Source of the DNA: Aulostomus chinensis
Taxonomy: Eukaryota > Chordata > Actinopteri > Syngnathiformes > Aulostomidae
Assembly (NCBI GenBank): GCA_037954235.1
Contig: JBBMOA010000001.1
Span: forward strand, 36,740,574 to 36,804,573
Reading direction: 5' to 3'
Length of the DNA stretch: 64,000 nt
Part shown: positions 11,201 to 22,409 of the stretch, piece after piece
Numbering within the stretch: position 1 is the stretch's first letter
Layout of the letters: each line of letters starts with the position of its first letter
Notes under the pieces: model-generated
Databases searched by the model: none
Seen by the model: the letters and a program-made list of their open reading frames with translations, nothing else
What the model was told of the DNA's origin: nothing
Translations under genes and position numbers: made by a program

Positions 11201-14002
11201 TATTGCAACAGTGATGTCGGAAGAATTGCTAATGAACTTAAGATGATGCTAACAGTAATGTAGTGGTAGTTGCTAATCAACTCAGTGATGCTTACAGTAA
11301 TGTAGTAAGTGTTTCGAATAACCTCAAAGTGATGGTGACAGTCATGTAGTAAGAGTTGCGACGAACCTCAAAATAATGCGACAGTGATGTCAGAAGCATT
11401 GCTAAAGATCTCAAAATGATGCGACAGTGATGTCAGAAGAATTGGTCATGATCTCAAAATGATGGGAACAGTAATGGAGTGAACGTTTCGAATAACCTCA
11501 AAGTGATGCTGACAGTCATGTAGTAAGAGTTGCTACGAACCTCAAAAAAATGCGACAGTAATGTAGTAAAAGTTGCTACGAACCTCAAAATATTGCAACA
11601 GTGATGTCGGAAGAATCGCTAATGAACTCAAGATGATGCTAACAGTAATGTCGTGAAAGTTGCTAAGAAACTCAGTGATGCTTACAGTAATGTAGTAAGA
11701 GTTTCGAACAACCTCAAAGTGATGCTGACAGTCATTTAGTAAGACTTGCTAATGAACTCAATTCAATGCTACAGTGATGTCGTGAGAATTGCTCATGAAC
11801 TCAAAATGATGCTAACAGTAATGTAGTGATAGTTGCTTATAAACTCAAAGTGATGCTGACAGTAATGTAGTAAGAGTTGCTACGAACCTTAAAATAATGC
11901 AACAATAATGTAGTAAGAGTTGCTACGAACCTCAAAATGATGTGACAGTGATGTCAGAAGAATTGCTAATGATCTCAAAAAGATGCGACAGTGATGTCGG
12001 AAGAATTGCTAATGAACTCAAAATGATGCTAACAGTAATGTAGTGATAGTTGCTAATCAAGTCAGTGATGCTTACAGTAATGTAGTAAGTGTTTCGAATA
12101 ACATCAAAGTGATGCTGACAGTCATGTAGTAAGAGTTGCTACGAACCTCAAAATAATGCGACAGTGATGTCGGAAGAATTGCTAATGATCTAAAAATGAT
12201 GCGACAGTGATGTAGTAAGAATTGCGAATGAACTAAAATGATGCTAACAGTAATGGAGTGAAAGTTTCGAATAACCTCAAAGTGATGCTGACAGTCTTGT
12301 CCTAAGAGTTGCTACGAACCTCAAAATAATGCGACAGTGATGACGGAAGAATTGCTAATGATCTCAAAATGATGCGACAGTGATGTTGTAAGAATTGCTA
12401 ATGAACTCAAAATGATGCTAACAGTAATGGAGTGAAAGTTTCGAATAACCTCCAAGTGATGCTGACAGTCATGTATTAAGAGTTGGTACGAACCTCAAAA
12501 TAATGCGACAGTAATGTAGTAAAAGTTGCTACAAACCTCAAAATATTGCGACAGTGATGTCAGAAGAATTGGTAATGATCTCAAAATGATGCTAACAGTA
12601 ATGGAGTGAACGTTTCGAATGACCTCAAAGTGATGCTGACAGTCATGTAGTAAGAGTTGCTACGAACCTCAATATAATGCGACAATAATGTAGTAAAAGT
12701 TGCAACGAACCTCAAAATATTGTGACAGTGATGTCGGAAGAATTGCTAATGAACTCAAAATGATGCTAACGGTAATGTAGTGATAGTTGCTAATCAACTC
12801 AGTGATGCTTACAGTAATGTAGTAAGTGTTTCGAATAACCTCAAAGTGATGCTGACAGTCATGTAGTAACAGTTGCTACGAACCTCAAAATAATGCGAAA
12901 GTAATGTAGTAAAAGTTGCGACGAACCTCAAAATATTGCGACAGTGATGTCGGAAGAATTGCTACTGAACTCAAAATGATGCTAAAAGTAATGGAGTGAA
13001 CGTTTCGAATAACCTCAAAGTGATGCTGACAGTCATGTAGTAAGTGTTTCGAACAACCTCAAAGTGATGCTGACAGGCATGTAATAAGAGTTGCTACTAA
13101 CCTCAAAATGATGCTAACAGTAATGTAGTGATAGTTGCTAATGAACTCAAAGTGATGCTGACAGTAATGTAGTAAGTGTTTCGAACAACCTCAAAGTGAT
13201 TATGACAGTCATGTAGTAAGGGTTGCTACGAACCTTAAAATAATGCAACAGTAAAGTAGTAAGAGTTGCTATGAACATCAAAATAATGCGACAGTGATGT
13301 CAGAAGAATTGCTAATGATCTCAAAATGATGCGACAGTGATGTAGTAAGAATTGCTAATGAACTCAAAATGATGCTAACAGTAATGGAGTGAAAGTTTCG
13401 AATAACCTCAAAGTGATGCTGACAGTCATGTACTAAGAGTTGCTACGAACCTCAAAATAATGCGACAGTAATGTAGTAAAAGTTGCTACGAACCTCAAAA
13501 TATCGCGACAGTGATGTCAGAAGAATTGCTATTGAACTCAAAATGATGCTAACAGTAATGTAGTGATAGTTGCTAATAAACTCAGTGATGCTTACAGTAA
13601 TGTAGTAAGTGTTTCGAAAAACCTCAAAGTGATTCCGACAGTCATGTAGTAAGAGTTGCCACTAACCTCAAAATAATGCGACAGTGATGTCAGAAGAATT
13701 GCTAAAGATCTCAAAATGATGCGACAGTGATTTAGTAAGAATTGCTAATGAACTCAAAATGATGCTAACAGTAATGGAGTGAACGTTTCGAACAACCTCA
13801 AAGTGATGCTGACAGTCATGTAGTAAGTGTTGCTACTTACCTCAATTTAATGGTACAGTGATGTCTATGAATTGCTAATAAACTCAAAATGATGCTAACT
13901 GTAATGTAGTGATAGTTTCTAATAAACTCAAAGTGATGCTGACAGTAATGTAGTAAGAGTTGCTACGAACCTTTAAATAATGCAACGGTAATGTAGTAAA
14001 AG
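5265..14002 (-). repeat. 43-44 bp satellite, subtype A, minus orientation
   Basis: The same monomer family as 3531-5264 but reverse-complemented, for example GTTGCTACGAACCTCAAAAT followed by AATGCGACAGTAATGTAGTAAAA. A common local order of variants is TTGCTAATCAACTCAGTGATG / TTTCGAATAACCTCAAAGTG / TTGCTACGAACCTCAAAATA, a five-monomer period of roughly 210 bp, with other orders mixed in. All open frames inside (60-87 aa) are repeats of the satellite itself and not genes. Confidence 0.95.
10230..11400 (-). repeat. 346-bp higher-order repeat, about 3.4 copies
   Basis: Within the subtype A array the marker GTGATGTCAGAAG recurs at 10351, 10697, 11043 and 11389 (position of GTCAG), exactly 346 bases apart each time. 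Each unit is eight monomers, including an unusual one with GGAATGGAGTGAACGTTTCG. Neighbouring units are nearly identical, so this is a recent local amplification. Confidence 0.85.
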
Positions 14003-14018
14003 GCAAGGCAATTTATTT
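14003..14018 (-). mobile_element. Solo LINE tail: 16-bp insertion with AAAAG target duplication
   Basis: A satellite monomer is interrupted by GCAAGGCAATTTATTT, flanked on both sides by AAAAG (13998-14002 and 14019-14023). Read on the minus strand the insert is AAATAAATTGCCTTGC, matching the 3' tail of the LINE at 59268-59909 (AAATAAAATTGCCTTGCC). Removing the insert and one AAAAG restores a normal monomer. This fits an extremely 5'-truncated retrotransposition that copied little more than the tail. Confidence 0.7.
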
Positions 14019-14023
14019 AAAAG

Positions 14024-17000
14024 TTGCTACGAACCTCAATTTAATGCGACAGTGATGTGGTGAGAGTTGATAGTAATTTCAAAATCACGCTAAAGTGATG
14101 TAATGAGAGTTGCTTCATACCTAAGAAATGATGCTAAAGTGATGTGGTGAGAGTTGCTACTTACCTAATAAATGATGCTACAGTGATGTGGTGAGAGTTG
14201 CTACGATCCTCAAAATGATGCTAAAGTGATGTAATGAGAGTTGCGACAAACCTAAGAAGTGATGCTACAGTGATGTCGTGAGAGTTGCTACGAATCTCAA
14301 AATGATGCTACAGTAATGTCGTGAGAGTTGCGACTATCCTCAAAATGATGCGACAATGATGTAGTGAGAGTTGCTACGATCCTCAAAATGATGCTACAGT
14401 GATGTTATGACAGTTGCTACTAACCTAAGAAATTATGCTACAGTGATGTGGTGAGATTTGCTACGAACCTCAAACTGATACTTCCAGAAATGTCGTGAGA
14501 GTTGCTACAAACCTCAAAATGATGCTGCAGTGATGTCATGGGAGTTGCTACTAACCTAAGAAATGATGCTCCAGTGATATAATGAGAGTTGCTACAAATG
14601 TCAAAATGATGCAACAGTGATGTAGTGAGAGTTACTACGATCCTCAAAATGATGCTACAGTGATGTGGTGAGAGTTGATAGTAATTTCAAAATCACGCTA
14701 AAGTGATGTCGTGAGAGTTGCGAATAACCTAAGAAGTGATGCTACAGTGATGTGGTGAGAGTTGATACTAATTTAGAAATAATGCTAAAGTGGTGTAGTG
14801 AGAGTTGCTACGAACCCCAAAATGATGCTACAGTGATGTGGTGAGAGTTGCTACTTACCTAAGAAATGATGCTACAGTGATGTAATGAGAGTTGCTACAA
14901 ACCTAAGAAGTGATGCTACAGTGATGTGGTGAGAGTTGATAGTAATTTCAAAATGATACTAAAGCGGTGTAATGAGAGTTGCTACTTCCCTAAGAAATGA
15001 TGCTACAGTGATGTCGTGAGGTTTGCTACGAACCGCAAAATGATGCTGCAGTGATGTAATGAGAGTTGCTACGAATCTCAAAATGATGCTAGAGTGATGT
15101 AATGAGATTTGCTACAAACCTAAGAAATGATGCTACAGTAATGTCGTGAGAGTTGCGACTATCCTCAAAATGATGCGACAATGATGTATTGAGAGTTGCT
15201 ACGATCCTCAAAATGATGCTACAGTGATGTGGTGAGAGTTCCTACGATCCTCAAAATGATGCTACAGTGATGTTATGACAGTTGCTACTAACCTAAGAAA
15301 TTATACTGACAGTGTTGTGGTGAGAGTTGATAGTAATTTCAAAATCATGCTAAAGTGATGTCATGAGAGTTGCTACGATCCTCAAAATGATGCAACAGTG
15401 ATGTAATGAGAGTTGCTACGAACATCAAAATGATGCTACATTCATGTAGTGAGAGTTGCTACAAACCTCAAAATGATGCTACAGTGATGTCATGGGAGTT
15501 GCTACTAACCTAAGAAATGATGCTACAGTGATGAAATGAGAGTTGCTACAAATGTCAAAATGATGCTTCCAGTAATGTAGTGAGAGTTGCTACAAACCTC
15601 AAAATGATGCTACAGTGATGTCATGGGAGTTGCTACTAACCTAAGAAATGATGCTACAGTGATGAAATGAGAGTTGCTACGAATGTCAAAATGATGCTTC
15701 CAGTAATGTAGTGAGAGTTGCTACTTACCTCAAAATGATGCGACAGTAATGTCGTGAGAGTTGCGACTATCCTCAAAATGATGCGACAGTGATGTAGTGA
15801 GAGTTGCTACTTACCTCAAAATGATGCTACAGTGATGTTATGACAGTTGCTACTAACCTAAGAAATTATACTGACAGTGTTGTGGTGAGAGTTGATAGTA
15901 ATTTCAAAATAAAGCGAAAGTGGTGTAATGACAGTTGATACTTCCCTGAGAACTGATGCAAAAATTATGTAGTGAGGTTTGCTACGAACCGCAAAATGAT
16001 GCTACAGTGATGTAATGAGAGTTGCTACGAATCTCAAAATGATGCTAGCGTGATGTAATGAGAGTTGCTACGAATCACAAAATGATGCTAGAGTGATGTT
16101 ACGAGATTTGCTACAAACCTAAGAAATGATGCTACAGTAATGTCGTGAGAGTTGCGACTATCCTCAAAATGATGCGACAATGATGTGTTGAGAGTTGCTA
16201 CGATCCTCAAAATGATGCTCCAGTCATGTGGTGAGAGTTGCTACGATCCTCAAAATGATGCTACAGTGATGTGGTGAGAGTTGCTACGAACCTAAGAAAT
16301 GATGCGACAGTGATGTAGTGAGAGTTGCGACTAACCTAAGAAATGATGCGACAGTGATGTAGTGAGAGTTGCTACTAACCTCAAAATGATGCGACAGTGA
16401 TGTAGTGAGAGTTGATACTAATCTCAAAATCATGCTAAAGTGATTTCATGAGAGTTGCTACTAACCGAAGAAATTATGCTGACAGTGTTGTGGTGAGAGT
16501 TGATAGTAATTTCAAAATCATGCTAAAGTGATTTCATGAGAGTTGCTTCTAACCGAAGAAATTATGCTACAGTGATGTAGGCAGAGTTGCTACGATGCTC
16601 AAACTGATGCTTCCAGTAATGTAGTGAGAGTTGCTACAAACCTCAAAATGATGCTACAGTGATGTCATGGGAGTTGATAGTAATTTCAAAATAAAGCTAT
16701 AGCGGTGTAATGAGAGTTGATACTCATCTCAAAATGATGCTGACAGTGATGTGGTGAGAGTTGATAGTAATTTCAAAATCACGCTAAAGTGATGTAATGA
16801 GAGTTGCTACTTCCCTAAGAAATGATGCTACAGTGATGTAATGAGAGTTGCTACGAACCGCAAAATGATGCTACAGTGATGTAATGAGGGTTGCTACGAA
16901 CCTATAAATGATGCTAGAGTGATGTAATGAGATTTGCTACAAACCTAAGAAATGATGCTACAGTGATGTGGTGAGAGTTGCTACGAACCTCAAAATAATG

Positions 17001-17821
17001 CTACAGTGATGTAATGAGAGTTGCTACTAATCTCAAAATGATGCTAGAGTGATGTAATGAGATTTGCTACAAACCTAAGAAATGATGCTACAGTGATGTG
17101 GTGAGAGTTGATAGTAATTTCAAAATCATGCTAAAGTGATGTCATGAGAGTTGCTACTTACCTAAGAAATGATGCTACAGTGATGTAGGCAGAGTTGCTA
17201 CGATGCTCAAACTGATGCTTCCAGTAATGTTGTAAGAGTTGCTACAAACCTCAAAATGATGCTACAGTGATGAATTGAGAGTTGCTACAAATTTCAAAAT
17301 GATGCGACTGATGTAGTGAGAGTTGCTACGATTCTCAAAATGATTCTACATTCATGTGGTGAGAGTTGATAGTAATTTCACAATCATGCTAACGTGATGT
17401 AATGAAAGTTGCTACATACCTAAGAAATGATGCTACAGTGATGTGGTGAGAGTTGCTACTTACCTAATAAATGATGCTACAGTGATGTGGTGAGAGTTGC
17501 TACGAATCTCAAAATGATGCTACAGTGATGTGGTGAGAGTTGCTACGAACCTCAAAATGATGCGACAGTGATGTAGTGAGAGTTGATACTAATCTCAAAA
17601 TCATGCTAAAGTGATGTAATGAGAGTTGCTACAAACCTAAGAAATTATGCTACAGTGATGTGGTGAGAGTTGCTACGAACCTCAAAATGTTGCAACAGTG
17701 ATGTAATGAGAGTTGCTTAAAACCTCAAAATGATGCTACAGTCATTTCGTGAGAGTTGCGACAAACCTCAAAATGATGTTGAAAGTGATGTAGTGAGAGT
17801 TGCTAAAAACCTCAAAACGAT
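14024..17821 (-). repeat. 43-bp satellite, subtype B, minus orientation
   Basis: Monomers here differ consistently from subtype A. They read GTTGCTACGAACCTCAAAAT then GATGCTACAGTGATGTGGTGAGA, with variants CTAAGAAATGATG, TGATAGTAATTTCAAAATCA and AATGAGAGTTGC. The period is 43 bp. Local three-monomer duplications occur, for example 15465-15598 repeated at 15598-15722. The change of subtype follows directly on the 16-bp insertion. The array ends at the ZBED/hAT relic. Confidence 0.93.
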
Positions 17822-19106
17822 GCAGGGTGACTTTGTGGAAAGTCTTGCACTCCCAACACATTCATTCTCACGAATGCAGTGACAGGTCAGAGCCAAGGGA
17901 GCCTCCATGTCCACAGATGTCCACATGGCAGCTGGACTTCCTTTTTCACTCCTTCCCGTTCCTCCTGGTACTTTTTGGCCACCGTTTGTTTGATGGTCTG
18001 AAAATGACACCCAGGGTAAATCAATACATTGAAATTAGAGATGAAATAAACTGGAGATATCAACTACTGCTTTAGATCATTTCCACACAAACCTTTCTGG
18101 TTGGCAAACATATGAGGCTCAAGGACCTGAACCAGTTCCCTGAACCCTTCCCTCTCAACAGTGCTGAGGGGCTGGCAGTCCTTCAGGATGAAATTCAGCA
18201 GAGCCTCATCCAGCATCTGCTTCCTGGAAGCTGGATGGTTAAAGATGAAGGAGAGAAGAAATGAAGAGGAATTAATGATCAATGAAGCAACTGTGAGTCA
18301 GTTGGAGAGTGGCTGTATACCTGAGTTCATCCTGGTGGATCTGGGACTTCATTCTCATGCCTGGCCCCATCATGCCTCAGCACTGAAGAGGTGCTTTTGT
18401 TGAGATGAGACGCTTCTGTCCAACAAATGCGACATTCAACCTGCAGAAAAGAACATGAGTACTCAGCTAAAAGTTCCTTTCTTCATGGTGACTGGTGTTT
18501 CTTAGTCTTAGACCACCAGGTTTCCAATGAGGTGTATCGGATACGTTGTTGTGTGCCGCTGAAATCCGTCCAATTCCGGCGTTGTTTCCTCATGAAATAT
18601 GTTTGCCTTAAAGCTCATTAAAGTGTTGAACCACAATATCGTTCACCATAACTTAGTCAACTTCAAGATAACCTACTTCTACATTCCAGTCCCGGCTGCT
18701 CCTGTTCTGCTGCAGTCCAGAAAACAACAACCCGATACAATTGGCGCTCCTTCCCACAGCTCCGGCCCGGATCCGCATGGTTCCGCTGACTGAGTGTGAG
18801 ACGCGCTCCCTCCAGGGTGGCACAGCCCGATGGGGGTCCTTATCTGGCACGGGGGCGTAAAACAGGTGCGACTGGAAAGCCTGGTTTATTCTGCGTCGTT
18901 GCTCTGCAATTCACATCCAAGCCGCTAGGGGGTGTGGCTTTGTCTTTGTATTGTTTACGGGGCTCTTGTCGGATTCCTTGGTTTTCTTCCGGTCACAGAC
19001 AACAATTGTTGGCCATTTGTCAGTCTTTGTAGTGCCGCGAAGAGGAGTTGTAGAGGTGGTCGTACTTGAGCACCTCCTCGATAATCCTTTCTTCAGCTTG
19101 GTCCAT
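17822..19106 (-). pseudogene. ZBED/hAT-type transposase-derived gene relic, copy 1
   Basis: Minus-strand inverted copy of 60257-61551. In transcription order: a short first exon (19106-19020) starting MDQAEERIIEEVLKYDHLYN, resembling the start of a MADF/Myb-SANT-like DNA-binding domain but ended by TGA; a BED zinc finger exon (18440-18321) with VECRICW and LRHDGARHE; a helical exon (18230-18093) with MLDEALLNFILKDCQPLS and EREGFRELVQVLEP, typical upstream of hAT catalytic domains; and an exon (17997-17822) with the hAT-like MWTSVDMEAPLALTCH. AG and GT borders are visible at the internal exons. The last exon is frameshifted and cut by the satellite. In ZBED proteins the BED finger binds DNA and the rest is a domesticated hAT transposase fold. 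The family is inferred from recognition. The gene is clearly dead. Confidence 0.72.
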
Positions 19107-19137
19107 TTTTTCTTGGAGCCTTCACCACAGAAACTTT

Positions 19138-19220
19138 GAAAATGGCGGTGTTGCTGTGCTGCGACTGAACCGGAAATAACGTTCTGAGCGGACCAATCAC
19201 AGTCCTCGACGTTGACGTCA
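19138..19220 (-). promoter_or_regulatory. TATA-less promoter relic with CRE, CCAAT and YY1-like sites (copy 1)
   Basis: Just upstream (minus strand) of the MDQAEER exon lie a perfect palindromic CRE/ATF site TGACGTCA (19213-19220), an inverted CCAAT box (CCAAT on plus at 19193-19197) and AAAATGGCGG at 19138-19147, which is a YY1-type motif when read CCGCCATTTT on the gene strand. The spacing of CRE, then CCAAT, then YY1 near the transcript start is typical of TATA-less vertebrate promoters. Activity is not shown. Confidence 0.55.
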
Positions 19221-19336
19221 CCACGCGTCGACGCGATGCGTAAGTAGGATTTTTTGGAGGCGCGTTTCAGGCTACGGAGGAGGTATGAATACTACTCGAC
19301 ACAGAAGCATAAATCAGGCTTAGATCAGGCTTTATA

Positions 19337-20137
19337 GTCCAACACGAAGTTAGCATCTCAGGGATGAGACACCCTGATAGTCCAAAAGGAAGTTAGCATG
19401 TCAGGGATGAGACACCCTCATAGTCCAAAAGGAAGTTAGCATGTCAGGGATGAGACACCCTCATAGTCCAACAGGAAGTTAGCATGTCAGGGATGAGACA
19501 CACTTATTGTCCAACAGGAAGTTAGCATGTCAGGGATGAGACACGCTTATCGTCCAACAGGAAGTTAGCATGTGAGGGATGAGACACGCTTATCGTCCAA
19601 CAGGAAGTTAGCATGTGAGGGATGAGACACGCTTATCGTCCAACAGGAAGTTAGCATGTGAGGGATGAGACACGCTTATCGTCCAACAGGAAGTTAGCAT
19701 GTGAGGGATGAGACACGCTTATCGTCCAACAGGAAGTTAGCATGTGAGGGATGAGACACGCTTATCGTCCAACAGGAAGTTAGCATGTGAGGGATGAGAC
19801 ACGCTTATCGTCCAACAGGAAGTTAGCATGTCAGGGATGAGACACGCTTATCGTCCAACAGGAAGTTAGCATGTCAGGGATGAGACACGCTTATCGTCCA
19901 ACAGGAAGTTAGCATGTCAGGGATGAGACACGCTTATCGTCCAACAGGAAGTTAGCATGTCAGGGATGAGACACGCTTATCGTCCAACAGGAAGTTAGCA
20001 TGTCAGGGATGAGACACGCTTATCGTCCAACAGGAAGTTAGCATGTCAGGGATGAGACACCCTGATAGTCCAACAGGAAGTTAGCATGTCAGGGATGAGA
20101 CACCCTGATAGTCCAACAGGAAGTTAGCATCTCCATG
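19337..20137 (+). repeat. 43-bp minisatellite, 18 exact-length units plus a partial
   Basis: Unit GTCCAACAGGAAGTTAGCAT then GTCAGGGATGAGACACGCTTATC. Units start every 43 bases from 19337 to 20111 with no indel, followed by a 27-bp partial unit. Variants differ at few positions: ACACCCTGATA/ACACCCTCATA at both ends and ACACGCTTATC in the middle, with GTCAGGG or GTGAGGG. There are no unique spacers and no coding frame. A shorter inverted counterpart lies at 59911-60080. Confidence 0.97.
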
Positions 20138-21058
20138 GTTCTCTTGACCAGAAGCCAGTGGGATCGTTCCATTCTGACATCTTGATTGACATTTGTCCTT
20201 CTCTTAGCTAAATAGCTGGCAATCATTTGAAAAAAACCTTGATTTACTTTTTGTATTTTGATCTTCAGCTCATTTGCATACTTTTGTTAAAATTCTCCAC
20301 TTTTTGTCTTTTTTTCTGCTGTTTTTAGCACAAAGTCCGCATCATACATCTGCATCTGTTGAAGTCCTCAGTCTCCATGCAGGTGGTGTTGTTCCAGATA
20401 AAAGGTCTCAATAACAGCATCACTCCAGGTGAAACCATTCCAAAGAAGGCTAAGTGGAGCTGGCATATCAGCCCCCAATGGAAGCCTGCTGCTGCTGCCA
20501 AGCTCTCCATGTCATCATGGAAAAGTTGATTGTTCAACTCAGTGTTTTTCCCATTGGGAGGAGATTTGTTGTTCCACCATGAAGTCTTTTCTTGTGATGA
20601 GTTTGTGTGTTGTAGTAGCATGAAGATATCTTGTTATCATGATCAACTCATCTGGCCTGGTGGAAGAACGCTGCTGTGTTTGGATTCAGACGAGTCAAAT
20701 CTGAACCAGGGACTTGTAGTTTTATCCTCGGTCTCTGGACTCATAAAATGGAGACCGGCCCAGTTTGACACTTTTGAACTCCTCCATGATGTTCAAATCT
20801 CATGACTGAGATTCGTGATTGGAAACATCGGCGGTTCAGGAAAGAAAACATGTACCATTGAACATCGCTCTCATCCTTCTACTCAGAACGCTGCGGTGGA
20901 CTCCACCGTGTCCAGGCTTTGGGCAGTCTGGTGAGTCTTCATCCTCCACCACCACCAGCCGCTCCACCCCACCCACCCTGTGCAGGTCTACATTACCAGG
21001 GTCGGATCTGGCAGGGTGGAGGATCTTTGATTCATCTTAGCTTTCCTGCTCCGGCTGT
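20138..21058 (+). pseudogene. Laminin alpha gene relic, copy 1 (truncated)
   Basis: Inverted counterpart of 57263-57973 plus 59040-59240. It is mostly intron-like sequence. At about 20935-21020 lies a decayed copy of the laminin exon that in copy 2 reads GRYVFILHHHQPLHPTHPVQ; here the start is altered (TCTGGTGAGTCTTC in place of ATACGTCTTC), which breaks the frame. The 1-kb stretch corresponding to 57974-59039, with the 65-bp minisatellite and another laminin exon, is missing. The downstream laminin exons are also missing because satellite begins at 21059. Assignment rests on collinearity with copy 2. Confidence 0.6.
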
Positions 21059-22409
21059 TTGACTGTCGCATTAGTTTGAGGTTCGTAGCAACTGTTACTA
21101 CATGACTGTCACCATCACTTTGAGGTTGTTCGAAACTCTAACTACATTACTGGAAGCATCACTGAGTTGATTAGCAACTATCACTACATTACTGTTAGCA
21201 TCATTTTGAGTTCATTAGCAATTCTTCCGACATCACTGTCGCAATATTTTGAGGTTCGTAGCAACTTTTACTACATTACTGTCGCATTATTTTGTGGTTC
21301 GTAGCAACACTTACTACATGACTGTCAGCATCACTTTGAGGTTATTCGAAACTTTCACTCCATTACTGTTAGCATCATTTTGAGTTCATTAGCAATTCTT
21401 ACTACATCACTTTCACATCATTTTGAGATCATTAGCAGTTCTTCCGACATCACTGTCGCAATATTTTGAGTTTCGTAGCAACTCTTACTACATTATTGTT
21501 GCATTATTTTGAGGTTATTCGAAACACTCACTACATTAGTGTAAGCATCACTGAGTTGATAAGCAACTATCACTACATTACATTTAGCATCATTTTGAGT
21601 TCATTAGCAATTCTTCCGACATCACTGTCGCAATATTTTGAGGTTCGTAGCAACTTTTACTACAATACTGTCGCATTATTTTGAGGTTCGTATCAACTCT
21701 TAGTACATGACTGTCAGCATCACTTTGAGGGTATTCAAAACACTGACTACATTACTGTAAGCATAACTGAGTTGACTAGCAACTATCACTACATTACTGT
21801 TAGCATCATTTTGAGTTCATTAGCAATTCTTACTACATCACTATCGCATCATTTTGAGATCATTAGCAATTCTTCCGACATCACTGTCGCAATATTTTGA
21901 GGTTCGTTGCATCTCTTACTACATTATTGTTGCATTATTTTAAGGTTCGTAGCAACTCTTACTACATTACCTTCAGCATCACTTTGAGTTTATTAGCAAC
22001 TATCACTACATTGCTGTTCGCATAATTTTGAGTTGTTGAGCAATTCTTACTAAATCACTGTCGCATCTTTTTGAGATCTTTAGCAATTCTCCTGACATCA
22101 CTGTCGCATTATTTTAAGGTTCGTAGCAACTCTGACTATATGACTATCAGCATCACTTTGAGGTTGTTCGAAACACTTACTACATTACTGTAAGCATCAC
22201 TGAGTTAATTAGCAACTATCACTACATTACTGTTAGCATCATTTTGAGTTCATTAGCAATTCTTACTACATTACTGTCGCATCATTTTGAGATCATTAGC
22301 AATTCTTCCGACATCACTGTCGAAATATTTTGAGGTTCGTAGCAACTCTTACTACATTATTGTTGCATTTTTTTAAGGTTCGTAGCAACTCTTACTACAT
22401 TACTGTAAG

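Noticed and set aside
19337..20137. Regular array that might suggest CRISPR
   Set aside because: The whole 43-bp unit is repeated, there are no unique spacers, and the genome is a vertebrate.
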